From positions 310,001-374,000 of the forward strand of contig JAQFVV010000184.1 in assembly GCA_028023455.1 (NCBI GenBank): a stretch of 64,000 nt of DNA, written 5' to 3'. The notes under the pieces were generated by a model that was not told the origin of the DNA, did no database searches, and saw only the letters and a list, made by a program, of their open reading frames with translations. The DNA is from Epiperipatus broadwayi (Eukaryota > Onychophora > Udeonychophora > Euonychophora > Peripatidae). The position numbers and the translations under genes were made by a program. Shown in pieces: positions 1-11,793 of this stretch; position 1 is the stretch's first letter, and every line of letters starts with the position of its first letter.

Positions 1-46
1 ACTAACATAGCCAACACTTGAAAGTTAGAAAATTTCTCTCTTAATT

Positions 47-200
47 AATCATCATCATCATCATCAACCATTATCAATCCACTGCAGAATGGTCTTTCCA
101 AGTTCAATCCATCTTCTCCGATCTTTAGCTTCTCCTCTCCACACACTTTCTTATTTCATCCATCCATTTCACATGTGGTCTCTTTCTGGGTCTTTTACAA
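47..200 (+). repeat. Left arm of a 140-150 bp inverted repeat (partner 3555-3693)
   Basis: The stretch from the ATC trinucleotide run to TTTCTGGGTC reads on the opposite strand at 3555-3693. Both have the ATC/GAT run at the outer end, then ATCTTTAGCTTCTC, CATCCATCC and ACATGTGGT/TCTTTCTGGGTC. Identity is high by eye with a few indels. About 3.35 kb separates the arms, and that interval holds family A copy 1 and a tandem-repeat block. It could be the termini of a large DNA transposon or two separate copies of a dispersed repeat. No target-site duplication was recognised. Confidence 0.75.
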
Positions 201-527
201 TCTCTTAATTAATATTGCAAATTATTTAATGCTGTTTAATTTAACCATATATATAATGTGTATTATTTTTTTATTCTAATTTGTTTATATAAAATCTTTA
301 ATTTAAAACCTTGATTTAACTATTCAAAATTTAAATTAAAACACATATAGTTTTATTACATTTGAATAAATACCCAATATTAAAATCAAAGTATGAGATA
401 ATCATGCATAAATAAAAAATTTTGATTGAATTTTTATTGAAAATTCCAATTTATTTACATAACTAATATACATATAATAAATATTTTTTTATAATAAAAA
501 ATATATTTCCTATCTATTCAAATAAAT

Positions 528-956
528 ATAAGGGATTTGAACTCATACTTTCAAGCACCCTTCAACTATCCACACTATCTCATACCCCTGATACACATGA
601 CCACACACATGTAGAAAATATAAATAATCACCAATATATGTATTTTATGCTGAATCAGCACTCATCAGTTGGTCCAGATTATCATCTCCCACACACATAT
701 ATAACCAGTGCTCCAACTCTTCAGCTATCTATACCATTGAAAATCTGATGATGGAAAGACCAAATCTCATGCTGATGCCAATATTATTGCCATGACCATG
801 TTGACTCAAGTCACTCTGACCCCTCATGTATAAGACCGTATCCATTTAAATACATAGAAGAGGGATGGGCAGAATGCAGGCTTAATGTGTAAATATTTGA
901 AATATAGGCATTCTTTATATACCTGGAGCTTAATTGTAAATATAAGGGATTTGAAA
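528..956 (+). repeat. Family A repeat, copy 1 (hammerhead-bearing)
   Basis: The unit starts at GGGATTTGAACTCATAC, continues through TTTCAAGCACCCTTCAAC, the HHR block (630-673) and a short CA/TA run to ATACCTGGAGCTTAATTG. It then restarts with GGGATTTGAAAT near 945. A second truncated start after one full unit implies a head-to-tail dimer origin with a period of about 415 bp here. The copy at 4984-5450 matches along its whole length. No protein is encoded. HHRs within head-to-tail repeats of this size are known from animal retrozymes and Penelope-like pseudo-LTRs; assigning this family to that group is inference. Confidence 0.8.
630..673 (-). ncRNA. Decayed hammerhead ribozyme, family A copy 1
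   Basis: On the minus strand, stem I is ACCAA/UUGGU and the first core block CUGAUGA is intact (662-668). Stem II is GUGCU/AGCAU with one wobble pair. The second core block reads AAAA instead of GAAA, so catalytic G12 has become A. Loss of G12 is expected to abolish cleavage. Confidence 0.7.
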
Positions 957-1174
957 TCAAATAAAATAAAAAAATCAGCATAATATATAACATTTATTAA
1001 TAAATTTAGTACTATATATTAATATTAATAATAGATTAATTATTTTTAAAAAATTGTATAGTCTCCTATATTCACAATTTCTACATCAATTGTTTTCAAT
1101 TGTTCATGAGTCAAAAAATATTTGCTAAAAAATTAATAATAATAACAAAAAAAGGTAGTTGTGACTTATGCCCA

Positions 1175-1760
1175 ATTTCAGCAATTTTTCGATAGAAATT
1201 CTTCATTGGGGAGGGTGTTGTGTTTGAAGCATTTTCACTGATTTCTGTTTTTGTAATTCGAATTTCATAATGTTTTCTTATTTGTTTGTTTTATTAATTT
1301 GTATTTTAGAAGGATTTGTTTGAATCTGATCACAGATGCTTATTTTCAAATGTTGAAAGCTAAATATTGATGAAATTTTGTTTTGTAATTCCTGCCATTA
1401 AATGAAACTCCATTAATGAAGCTTTGTTAATTTTTTTGACATTTACCATTAAACTTTTTCTGTTTTTGTAATTTGAATTTCATAGCATTTTCTTATTTGT
1501 TTTTTTTTTTTTAATTTGTATTTTAAAAGGATTTGTTCAATTTAGGCATTTTAATTTGTCAATTTCAATAGTTTTTGGATAGAAATTCTTTATGGTGGGT
1601 TTCCATTTGATGCATTTTCACTGATTTCTGTTTTTGTATTTAAAATTTTATAGCGTTTTCTTGTTTTTTTTAATTTTAGAAGGATTTGTTTGATTTATTT
1701 TGCCTTAGGCATTTTTAATTTGGTGATTTCAGCAATTTTTGGACAGAAATTTATCACTTG
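1175..1760 (+). repeat. Degenerate tandem repeat, about three units
   Basis: Three diverged units share TTTCAGCAATTTTT, GATAGAAATTC, GCATTTTCACTGATTTCTG, TTTTGTAATT and TTTTAGAAGGATTTGTT. Examples start near 1178, 1560 and 1725, with a partial unit at 1458-1530. Unit length is variable, about 150-280 bp. No coding potential. Confidence 0.65.
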
Positions 1761-3554
1761 CATGCTTCTTGGGGGTTGTTGATGGTACTGCAGCATTGCC
1801 TAGTGGCCACATTGGGTGTAAGTCACAACTACCAAATTATTCTATTTTGTTCATACTATAATCATAATGAATAAACACTACTTTAATGATCACTAATAAT
1901 AATAATAATAATTTGAATATAGTCTGTATATTGTTTAAACATATATATTACAATACTGTTATTTATCAAATTAAATTATTTTCTTTATATAATAAAATAA
2001 TCAAATGATTTAGCACTCAGGATATCGAAAAACTTTCAAGCACCAAAAATGACAGAATGCACTATGATCTATCAAATTCTTAGCTCTTGATTCGACCACT
2101 TGGCCTCTGCATCAAACCATGCAGGACTTCATGTATCTTTGAAACAATTTTTTTTTTTTGCAAAAAAAAAAAAAAGAGAGAGAGAGAGAAAACATTTTCT
2201 TATTTAACAATTTTATTATACTATCTTTTAATCTATTACATTGTGAAATTTATTAATATAGTACTGATATATACTATATTTTACTAAATATAAAACTAAA
2301 ATTTGTTGATCACTAAAAATATAATTAATAGAATAAAGTACTAATCATATACTAGCACCTAAGAGGAAATGTTTTCATAAATTATTCAAATTTGAATTTA
2401 CACAATTAAAATGAAATAAATTTTAAATTAAAACTTAAATATATTGTAGTGTGAAGATATTTATTAATTCAAAATTATAATTCAGGCTAGATTTTTACTA
2501 TTGATGTAATTTTAAAAAAAAAATATTAATGATGACAATATTTTAATTGGTACTTGGGTACTAAACCTCATGCATATCAGTATAAATTATCAGTATAAAT
2601 TGTAAATAAATTTTGCATATCAGCAATAATTCAAATTTTTATTCCATTTATAGTTGAATGCCTGTTGTTGTTTTTTTTTTTAAAAATAACATTTTTATTA
2701 TGTGTGATAAAAGTATTACTTTTTTTTTTTCAGGATTTACTTCTAACAGAGTGCGCATAATCATTCAAAGTTTAAATTATATAGTTCTTGGTTATTTGAA
2801 ATATATTTCTCTCTTCTTTTTTTTCTTTTCTGTTAAGTATTATTAAAAAGTCTGATATATTTATAGAATTTCTAATTTGCTTTTTATTTGAAAAAGAATT
2901 TGTATTCATTACAAAAAAATAAATTAAAAAAAAAAAAAACGAACAAAAAAGAAGAATACCGTTTTTAAAACTATTCAAATAAAAATGGTAAAGTTTTGGA
3001 GTTATAAATTTAAGTTTTATGTATATTATAAAACTGTCAATTTCTGTTTCCATCAAAATTGATTTAATTTTTTTTTAAAAAAATATTTCAACTTAAACTT
3101 TTAGTCAAACTACATAAAAAATTATATTTCTAAGATTTTTTTTATGTTATCAAAAATAATGAAACTAAAATAAACAAATTTAAATGTGTATATATAGAAA
3201 AGCCCACACACGCTTGTGTGTGTAGCAGTGGCGAATGCTCTTGCAACAATGCTCAATTTTAACAAAAAAATTTTTTTCATTGATTTAAGTTTTGGCATGT
3301 ATTAATATTTATGTGATTAATTTTTATTTTGTTACAGTTTTACATTTTTGCTTTATCTAAAATATACAAACAGACAAAAAATATATGAAGAACTATTTAT
3401 ATATGTAGAAACAATATTTTGGATTAATAAATGGTGACTACTCACATGAATATGGTGACTTTTCTAAGTGCAGGAAAAAAAAAAAGAAAAAATGATAAAT
3501 TAAAAAGAGTTTTGAATGACTATTCAAACATAATCTATGAACTATAAATGTTTG
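1761..3554. other. AT-rich non-coding stretch, no recognised gene
   Basis: It contains homopolymer A/T runs, an A13(GA)n run at 2164-2190 and scattered low-complexity sequence. The short open frames here have AT-driven composition and no recognisable domain. Confidence 0.6.
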
Positions 3555-3693
3555 TCTAGACCCAGAAAGACACCACATGTGAGATGAATGGATGAAATAA
3601 GAATGTGTGCAGGAGTGATGTGGAGAAGAGAAGCTAAAGATTGGATATGGAGATTGATAGTGGTTGACGATGATGACGACGATGATGATATCA
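3555..3693 (-). repeat. Right arm of the inverted repeat paired with 47-200
   Basis: This is the reverse complement of 47-200 with small differences. The outer end has a longer GAT-type trinucleotide run (GACGATGATGACGACGATG) than the left arm. Confidence 0.75.
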
Positions 3694-4983
3694 CATTCTA
3701 GTTCTTTAATTTATTTAACATCTTGAAATGTTGATTTCAAATCTTTTCTTAAAAAAAATAATTTTTTGAGTCTTCAACATGTTGCCTAATTATAGTTTCT
3801 CATTACATTCTATTTTAAGCTATATTCTCACACAGAAGACATTTATTATTGCATTTTTTAGAGCATCTTTAAGATAATCCTTATAATGTAAAAGTGATTT
3901 GCACCTTCTATAAAAATCATGTTCACTGCACAATACTTTTTAAGAAACTTGCTTCACATGCCCAATCTATTGTTGTAGATTGAATCTACTATCCAGAAAA
4001 CTAAAATACATACCAATTAATCTTATGATTTTGCCATTATATTTTAAATATTTTATGAAAAGTTTCTTAAATATAGTTATTCCAGTGTCTTTCCATTACA
4101 TTAATAAGGATTCGACTCTTACTTCTATAAATAAATGTGACAAATTAACAAACTTACATACAATTTAATTGCAATAATCATACAGTAATAATTCAGAATT
4201 TATTTCAAACAATTCATAAAAACAGTACATAAAAAAAGACTATATCATTACTAGATGATTATCTTTTTTAATACAAATGTTGAATGAAAGTAAGGTGGAA
4301 AAGATCAATAACAAGACTATGCAACTAATAACATAAAAAAAGCATTGTACAATTCCAGAGGTATCTAAATGAAAATAAATGATAAACTAGAATATTTTTT
4401 TATTATAAAATTTAATTCAATACAGATTATTTAAACTTCACTTTTGCATAACTTTATTTAGTTATTTCTCTATATTTATAGATATTATTTCGTTATTTTA
4501 TATTTATTTAAATTGAACATTGAGTATTCTAATACATATTTCACTCCATTCTATATTTATTTTATTTTAACATTGAAAATTTCTATTCCATTTCTATTTT
4601 AAAGTCATATTTTTAGTCAAAAACAAACCACTTTCCCCCATTAATCCTACAATAATCTTTTAAATATACATATTAAATTTATAAATTGTCAAAAAATTGA
4701 AGAATTTTATTTAAATAATGTAATTCATCTTGAGACTATAAAATATGTTATGTTTTTTGCAGTTTAGAGCTGTGGTAGAATAACTTTGAGAGCGAATAGT
4801 TCATAAAATGAAATTCAACTTGCCACTTATAATATTAGAATTTCACATAACCTCCCAGGTAATTAATCGATTGATTGTTTAGTTTTATAATTTGGACTCC
4901 TTTCAACAAGTTAAATATGCACACACATATAAGTAAATATTATAGTAAACATATTTTTAAAATTTAATAATATTACTTTAAAT
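3694..4983. other. AT-rich non-coding stretch, nothing recognised
   Basis: No repeat boundary, protein domain or structural RNA recognised in this interval. Confidence 0.55.
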
Positions 4984-5085
4984 ATAGGGGATTTGAACAC
5001 AGACTTTCAAGCACTCTTCAACTATCCATACTTTCTCATACCACTGATACATATGACAACACACATGTAGAAAAGAGAAGTAATC

Positions 5086-5129
5086 ACCAATATATGTATT
5101 TTGTGCTGAACCAGTACTCATCAGTTGGT
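5086..5129 (-). ncRNA. Decayed hammerhead ribozyme, family A composite, left unit
   Basis: Stem I ACCAA/UUGGU and CUGAUGA are intact. Stem II (GUACU/AGCAC) has one mismatch, and the second core block reads AAAA instead of GAAA. G12 is lost, so it is predicted inactive. Confidence 0.7.
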
Positions 5130-5151
5130 CAAGATCATCACACACACACAA

Positions 5152-5188
<37 letters not shown>

Positions 5189-5706
5189 ACCAGTGCTCAG
5201 TTTACATTAAGATAGAAAATCTTCATACTTTAATGGACAGGCTGCAATCTACTCCAATCTCCAATTCTTCAGCCATCCGATGCCATTATTATTGTTATGC
5301 CCATGTTGATCTCATATCACTATAAGTCCTCATGTATAGGACTATATCTATTTAAATACATAGAAGAGGGATGGGCAGGATGCAGGCTTAATGTGTAATA
5401 TTTGAAATACAGGCATTCTTCATACACCCAGAGCTTAATTGTAAATATACAGGATTTGAACATAGACTTTCAAGCACCCTTAAACTATCCACACTATCTC
5501 ATACCACTGATACTTATATGGGCATAACAATAATATTGGCATCAGCATCGAGTTTGGGTACTCCATCATCAGATTTTCAATGGTACAGATGGCTGAAGAG
5601 TTGGACATTGGAGAAGATTGAAGCCTGTCCAATAAACTATGAAGATTTGCTATCTTAATATAAACTAAGCACTGATTATATATGTGTGTGGGAGATGATG
5701 ATCTGA

Positions 5707-5750
5707 ATCAACTGATGAGTGCTGGTTCAGCACGAAATATGGATATTGGT
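5707..5750 (+). ncRNA. Intact hammerhead ribozyme motif, family A inverted unit
   Basis: CUGAUGA is at 5712-5718 and GAAA at 5734-5737. Stem II is GUGCU (5719-5723) with AGCAC (5729-5733), five perfect pairs closed by a GGUUC loop. Stem III is minimal: AU/AU with a four-base loop AUGG (5737-5744). Stem I pairs AUCAA (5707-5711) with UUGGU (5746-5750), including one G-U wobble. The cleavage triplet is AUA, so scission is predicted between 5745 and 5746. All core positions fit the hammerhead consensus (CUGANGA, GAA, NUH). A 2 bp stem III is typical of ribozymes in Penelope-like elements and retrozymes, which often act as dimers. Confidence 0.85.
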
Positions 5751-5852
5751 GATTATTTATCTTTTCTACATGTGTGCAGTCATGTGTATCAGTGGTATGA
5801 GATAATGTGGATAGTTGAAGGGTGCTTGAAAGTCTGTGTTCAATAGATGTTA

Positions 5853-8066
5853 AAAATATTTAAACTTGGAAATGAAATATAAAACTATGGAAGTCTATAT
5901 ATATATTACAGTATCTTAGAAAAACTTTCCCAGGAACTGTGATATACTAACAATATAAAGGCAGAAAAAATAATTATTCAAATAAACTGAACCACAAATT
6001 AAGGACAAAAATATACAATTCTCAGAAATAAAACAGTGATACATATGAATTTTCAAACAGAATTCTTTTAACTTTATGCACCTATTTATACATTTAGATA
6101 TTTATGATTTTGTTTTGTTTGTTTGAAAATAAAATAATGCTAAATATTATAATTTTCTGACAAGATTACTTTTACTTTTATGCAGGCTGATATTGCGATA
6201 ATAACATTAATTTAATTTGTCCTTTTTAACATTGCAGTTTTGTCTAATAAATAATAAACCATGTATTGCAAATTTATAACACTGCAGACAAAATTATATA
6301 GTACTGACAATAATAAATCGAACAAATAATTTGCTTGTGTTTAACATTTCCCCAAAATTTTTGAATAAAACAGATGATTGTTTTTATATAATTATTTTGA
6401 AAATATAATTTCAATTTGTGCACAATATTGAGTACTTTTATATAAAACAATAAATAAAAATTAATATTTTTAAAAAGCAGTTAGTTGTATTTCAACAAAA
6501 CATTTTATACGATCTCCTTAGTGAACAATCGGACAATATATTATTTTTTCCTTGATAAAAATAAAGTATTAATAATTTATTTTAATTTAAAAAAAAATAT
6601 TCAAGTCATTTAAATTTTTTTTAAAAAAATAATATTTTATTAATATTCTTATTATCACATATATATATATAATGTAAAATAATATAATAAAAAATAAGAA
6701 AAACAGATTTCACAGCATCCATTATTATAATATATATATTTACATACAGACAAATTGCACAAAATAATAGAAACACTTATAATATCTGTAATAATAGGGT
6801 ATATGGGAAATATCCGTGTTAGAATAACATATTAAACCATATTAAATATGGAAAATAAAATTATATAATAGTTTCACTGGTGAAATTTTTTTTAAAATTT
6901 AATTTCTATGAGAGAATACATATCAGTCTCACACAGGTCAAATGTATTCACAAAAATTCAATCACTCTTAAGTAAGGAATCTAAAAAATTATGGAAGATA
7001 TTTATCATCAACCTCATATTCTCCAAACAAGTGTTTATCTCCTTGAATAACTGACATTTAAAAATATTACCATTAAAGAAAGCTTATTTGTGTGTACTTT
7101 TTCACTTGATATTTATAGTTATTTCAAAAACAAATGTTTTCTGTATATAATTTTTCATATTTTATCTAAATATTTTGAAAAACTACAATTATATTTTATA
7201 TGGAAAATATATTTCTCCAGTATAAATTTTTTTAATATTGTTTTGATTTTTTTTGGCATGTCTTTTCATTATATAATTTTTACTTGATTTTTTTTTTGAT
7301 GAGTTTTCTCATGCACACTTAATCTAAATTTTGCAAAAACCTTACAATCATTCAATTAGAATATAATCATTTGAAAGTTATTGACATTGTCTGAAAATGA
7401 TGTTTACATAATGAATAAACCTCATTTTTAAAAATGTCTAAGCTCTAAATAATCTGAAATTGATATTAATTTACTAAAAAATAATTAGCAAAAGAACAGT
7501 TTCATCATAATATTTTACATTTAAAAAAATGGCAAATTGATTTCCCTAATTTTAAAATATGCATTAAATATGCTCACAACATCAATGCATTCTTATCATA
7601 ATAATCACATTAGAAACAAGCTTAAAAATACATGTTCTACTTGTGAAGCTTCCAAAAATTTGTTTTTAGTAGATACTGGGTTATTAAAGGCATGTTAATG
7701 TTGGCAGTATTTTTTTTCTTTAAGTTTTAAGTTTATATACTGTCTTTAATATAAAATTCCTTTTTTCTATAGCTTTTTCTATATTTGTGAATTTTTTCAT
7801 AGATTTCAACAATAATCTCTTCCCTTTTCTCTTATTATAAATTCAAACTATTCAAAAATAATTAAATAAACTTTAATTTTACTATTTATATTACAACAGA
7901 TATCTAACTTTTTTTATTATATTTAAATTTTAAAATAATTTATATATTTTTAAAACACTGTTACACAAGCAGATGAGTTAATATGGTCAATATTTTTACT
8001 TATTAATCATAGCAATGGTCAGACTGAGATTGTCTATAAATTGCAAATTGTGGCCACCTTTCAAGA
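5853..8066. other. AT-rich non-coding stretch, no recognised gene
   Basis: Low-complexity AT sequence with poly-A/T tracts and short (TA)n runs, for example near 6660 and 6730. No protein domain, RNA or repeat boundary recognised. Confidence 0.55.
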
Positions 8067-9775
8067 CAATTGCACTCACTCCATAACTCCTAAAAGCAAA
8101 ATAACTCTCCTGTTAATAATTTTTCACAGGCACCAACCAGCCAATTTGGCTGGAATATCCACAAAAGAAGATTTTACATGCTCCATCACTTTATTCCATA
8201 AATAGCTCAAAAGAACAAGAAACTTGCCTAACATAGGCTACTAGACAATGCATGTTTAAGTACAAATAATATAATTGACAATTTTTATTTTAATTAAATG
8301 TCATATAGTGGGATATAGAAAGAGAGAATTTAAGCCAAATTAACATATTAAAATAACATTTATTTATATAAAAAAAAACAATAATAATAAGAATAAAAAT
8401 AAAATCAAACTAATTACAAAGTTATTCAGTATAGTTAAGTCTACTTTAACTAGATAATAAAAATTTATCATTTTTAATTTTACAAAAGTTTACTAAAAGA
8501 ATGAAATCTCACCCCCTGTATATCATTTTTGTCTAGAATTTTAATTATTTTTTTATATTAACCTAGATTTTTTTTATAGTTTTACTGGAGTGATCACCTC
8601 TGTTTTCTTGATAGTTTATAGCTGATATTCTTGAACAGATTTTCCAGTTTATTTTTAATGGCTTATCACTTCATCTTTTTGGGGGCAGTATATATTTTCA
8701 TGACCTCATTCAGTAGTAGTTTTTGATAATGATGGGTATATGTCTCAGCAATAGAAAGTGAAGGATATTTGTAACATATCAGGCTATCAAATGCATAGGA
8801 ACTGGGTGATGAAAACTGAATGAACATCCTATTGTGAGTTTAGCACTACATGGTGGTATAGAGCATCCATATAAATAGCTATACATCACTGAATGATGAA
8901 CTATACATTCTTGATGAAAGAATACAAATTTACCAGGTGATAAATCAGCAGAGATTAATATAGCTAGCAGCAGCCAAATCAGTTAATAGGATCAGAATCA
9001 AAATAACAGCAAAATAATTCTAATGAAAATTTAGTAGCCTTTATATATATTCTTGACAAACCATTGCCTAAGCTTACTCCCATCATTAATCAATTTCAAT
9101 ATTCTTTTTTTCTAATTAGTTAACCTTTTTTATTTTAATTATAACATTAATTACAATATTGATTATCTAATCAATTGGATAGATTGTTGTTTTCACTAAA
9201 ACATAATCACTTCTTGATTAGACAATTTACAAAATTATTTTAATCTTTGATTAAATCGTATTTTTCTCTAATTAAATAATTTTAAACAATAAGTTCTGTA
9301 CAATTATTTACATTACAATTCTCTTGTTCTTTCTTTACAATTAATATTATTAGTTTAAATTATTTCACCAAGTAATTTTATAATCTTTAAGTTATCTTTA
9401 CACAATTAGTTTTCTTTTATTATCTTAACATTTTGGAATTTATACTTTTATTTAAAAGAACAGATAAGCCATTTTCCTTTAAATAGCAAATTAAATTGAA
9501 ATGCTTAAACAGCATTATACTTGAATTATATTTTTTCTACTTCAACTTTTTTCTTATATTTTAACTTGAGATTCAGATATAGAATTTTATTTTACCTTTT
9601 TTTTTTTTTACTTCTAATTGATTTTTGATCCATTCTAAATTTTCTTTATTCTATTTATTAAACAAGTCTTTTTCATTATTAATAACAAAAATAATACATT
9701 ATTATTTTTTCTCTGAATATTCCTAACATATTTTTAAGTATTTTATGTAACATGTATATTTACATAACCATTACA
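8067..9775 (-). repeat. Probable 3' LTR (repeat family C, intact copy)
   Basis: It aligns to 12830-13070 over its first 230 bp (shared CTCACTCCATAACT and TTTTACATGCTCCA) and to 15185-17240 over the rest (shared ATTAACATATTAAAA, AGCAGCAGCCAAAT and TTCTCTTGTTCTTTCTT). On the minus strand the repeat begins TGTAATGG, next to a purine tract, and ends in TGCA. A TATA-like ATATATAAAGG lies about 710 bp into it on the minus strand, near 9055. The LTR call is inference from direct repetition, TG/CA ends, the purine tract and gag between the copies. Confidence 0.65.
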
Positions 9776-9781
9776 TTGTAC

Positions 9782-9795
9782 TTCTCCCCAATTTA
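9782..9795 (-). promoter_or_regulatory. Polypurine tract next to the 3' LTR
   Basis: The minus strand reads AATTGGGGAGAAG and then, five bases on, the TGTAATGG LTR start. A G-rich purine run immediately upstream of an LTR is the usual plus-strand primer of reverse-transcribing LTR elements. Confidence 0.6.
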
Positions 9796-10829
9796 GAAGT
9801 AAAATGTATCCATCTCTTTTCTTAGGCACTGACCAATTTTTAATTCTCAATGTTTAGTTAAATAAAAAAAATTATAATTTCCTAATATGTAAGTATCATT
9901 ATGGGTGAGATTTACAATGAGTAAGTGTTATAAGAAAGGTACTCAACTTAAGAACTTTGTATATCACATGCAAATCAATTCTGGGTTAATTAAATCACAT
10001 TTAATTTCTTATGAAAATCGTGATTACATCATGGGCCAAAGTTGGTGCAATATGGGTGCAAAATATAGACTTGGAATATTTATCTGGGAATGTCAGAATT
10101 ATTTCTACTGAAAATTCAGCTTATGATTTTTTTTCTTTTACCTGGGAATTTCTCTTCCAGTTACACTGTTAATGAGCTAGGACTTTTCTCTACTGGCACA
10201 TCATCATCATAATGGGGTTTCATACACAGACCCATCTGTAGATCAATGTCTCAAAAAAAAGAGACATAATCAAACATTAAAATACAATCTGAAATCCCTA
10301 CCTTCATTTATATGCAAATGCATAACTCAATCTATTGTTTCCTAACTCATCATCATCACTTGACATGTAGTTTAAAAAATGGTATTATTATTTTTCATTC
10401 ACAACTAATATTTATATAGTTACAATATTTTTATTTATTTATTTTATTTTTCGACTTTAAACACCTTATTTAATTTTTTTTATTTATTTACACTCTTCTG
10501 TGTCCAAAGCACATACTAATGAGCCGAGGTATTTATAAATTTTGGGGTGTCATAATTCTGGGATTGACACATTTTTTTTTGTTCTTTCAAAGTTTTCATT
10601 TTTTCTCTTTATTGAGGGTTGTTATTTATACTATTTCTGTTGAATTATCCAACTTCTATTATTTATTTATTTTACTTTTACTCAGATGCTTAAAAAAATC
10701 TTTTATTTATGCTCATTAAAAACATTCTAAATTTAATCATATTTTCATCAACACATAAGGTCAAACCTATCAGTTCATCAGATTAATAGACTATTTTTAA
10801 TTTGGTGGTTCTTTATTTTGATTCCTTTT
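9796..10829. other. Unassigned internal region of the LTR element
   Basis: It sits between the gag-like remnant and the purine tract, where pol would be expected. I recognised no protease, RT, RNase H or integrase motif on either strand. The open frames at 9905-10111 and 10519-10719 (+) have no recognisable domain. Confidence 0.5.
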
Positions 10830-11520
10830 AAAATAGCCTCTCATGCTAGGGGATTGTGACTCACTCCTAGATCTTGTGCAAGTGAGATCTGAATCACTTC
10901 CGGTTTGCCAGAAAATTTTCATCCTTTCAAAGCTGCTCCACCTCTTTCTGAATCTACTCCATGAATTTGTCATGTGGCAAATTTCATAGCATTTATTGTC
11001 AATTCTTTAGGTTGGGGTTCAAATCCCTAATCTTTGGTTTGATAGGCAAGTCTGGTGCTATTGAAAGCATATAGAAACTCAGCCAACTGCTCCCTCATCT
11101 TTCTTTCAGGTCCAGTGAGCATTTGTTCTACATTATAAGGAAAACTGTGCTACACTAATGTACTAATTTGTTCAAATAGTGCACTATCCATTAATGCTTG
11201 TAATTTTTGCTACTTACTTTTGGAAGAAAGGAGTGAAAGATTCACCAGGTTACCATTTTTCTTGCAACATCTAGTGCCTAACATTTCTGCACTCTTCACT
11301 CCAGTAGCTGGCTAGCAGAATTTGCTTGTATTCGGTGAAGATTATGGGATTTTTTTGAATAGATTCCTATCAAAGTTGAAAAGCACCTTGTAAATGACTG
11401 CATGCAATTATAATCATGGCTTCTTTATTTAGCTGATTTAATGTAAAGTATTTTTCTAAGCCACTTATAGGTTCAGTTGGTGCTTCCCCTACATATCCTG
11501 AAAATATTCTAAATTTTAAG
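10830..11520 (-). pseudogene. gag: Broken gag capsid-like region
   Basis: The minus-strand translation from about 11511 reads without a stop through FSGYVGEAPTEPISGLE, followed by KYFTLNQLNKEAMIIIACSHLQGAF. A stop and frame changes follow, and downstream segments include PERKMREQLAEFLYAFNSTR. A hydrophobic helix with an L-x-G-A-F/A pattern followed by a basic region with an L-x-x-F repeat resembles the capsid domain of Ty3-type retrotransposon Gag. Several stops and frameshifts make it a pseudogene. Family assignment is by pattern only. Confidence 0.5.
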
Positions 11521-11793
11521 AAAGGATTTGAATATTACAGGGTTATTATTCTGTATGTGCATGTTTATATTTATGCTCTCCTGCTCCTAATTATTAACAC
11601 TTATCGGGCCCTTTTTCTCAATTATCTTTACAATTTCTTTAGGCATTTCATTTTGCCTACTTTTATTAAAATCTATTTTGTCTATCGTATCTGTTAAACT
11701 GTTAATTTCTATTTTAATATTTTCTATTATTCTTTCATTTTCTATCTTATTATCTGTTACTATTTCCTGTAACAGTCCTATCTTTTCTTCCTG

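Larger units (their letters stand above)
4984..5852 (+). mobile_element. Family A composite element: full unit, truncated direct unit, inverted unit
   Basis: A complete unit runs from GGGGATTTGAACACAG (about 4987) to about 5450. A second direct unit begins at about 5453 and stops after roughly 65 bp, at ACCACTGATAC. From about 5518 to 5852 the sequence is the reverse complement of the unit, ending in GAAAGTCTGTGTTCAA. The outer ends are therefore inverted relative to each other. Each full-length arm carries an HHR, decayed at 5086-5129 (-) and intact at 5707-5750 (+). A (CA)n(TA)n run sits beside the first ribozyme at 5139-5188. No open reading frame is present, so it must be non-autonomous. 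No clear target-site duplication was found. Confidence 0.75.

Noticed and set aside
742-765. CTGATGATGGAAAG as a compact hammerhead
   Set aside because: There is no room for stem II between the two core blocks. The intact ribozyme of this family is elsewhere in the unit.
9905-10111. 68-codon plus-strand open frame as a host exon
   Set aside because: No recognisable domain. It lies on the antisense strand of the LTR element's internal region.
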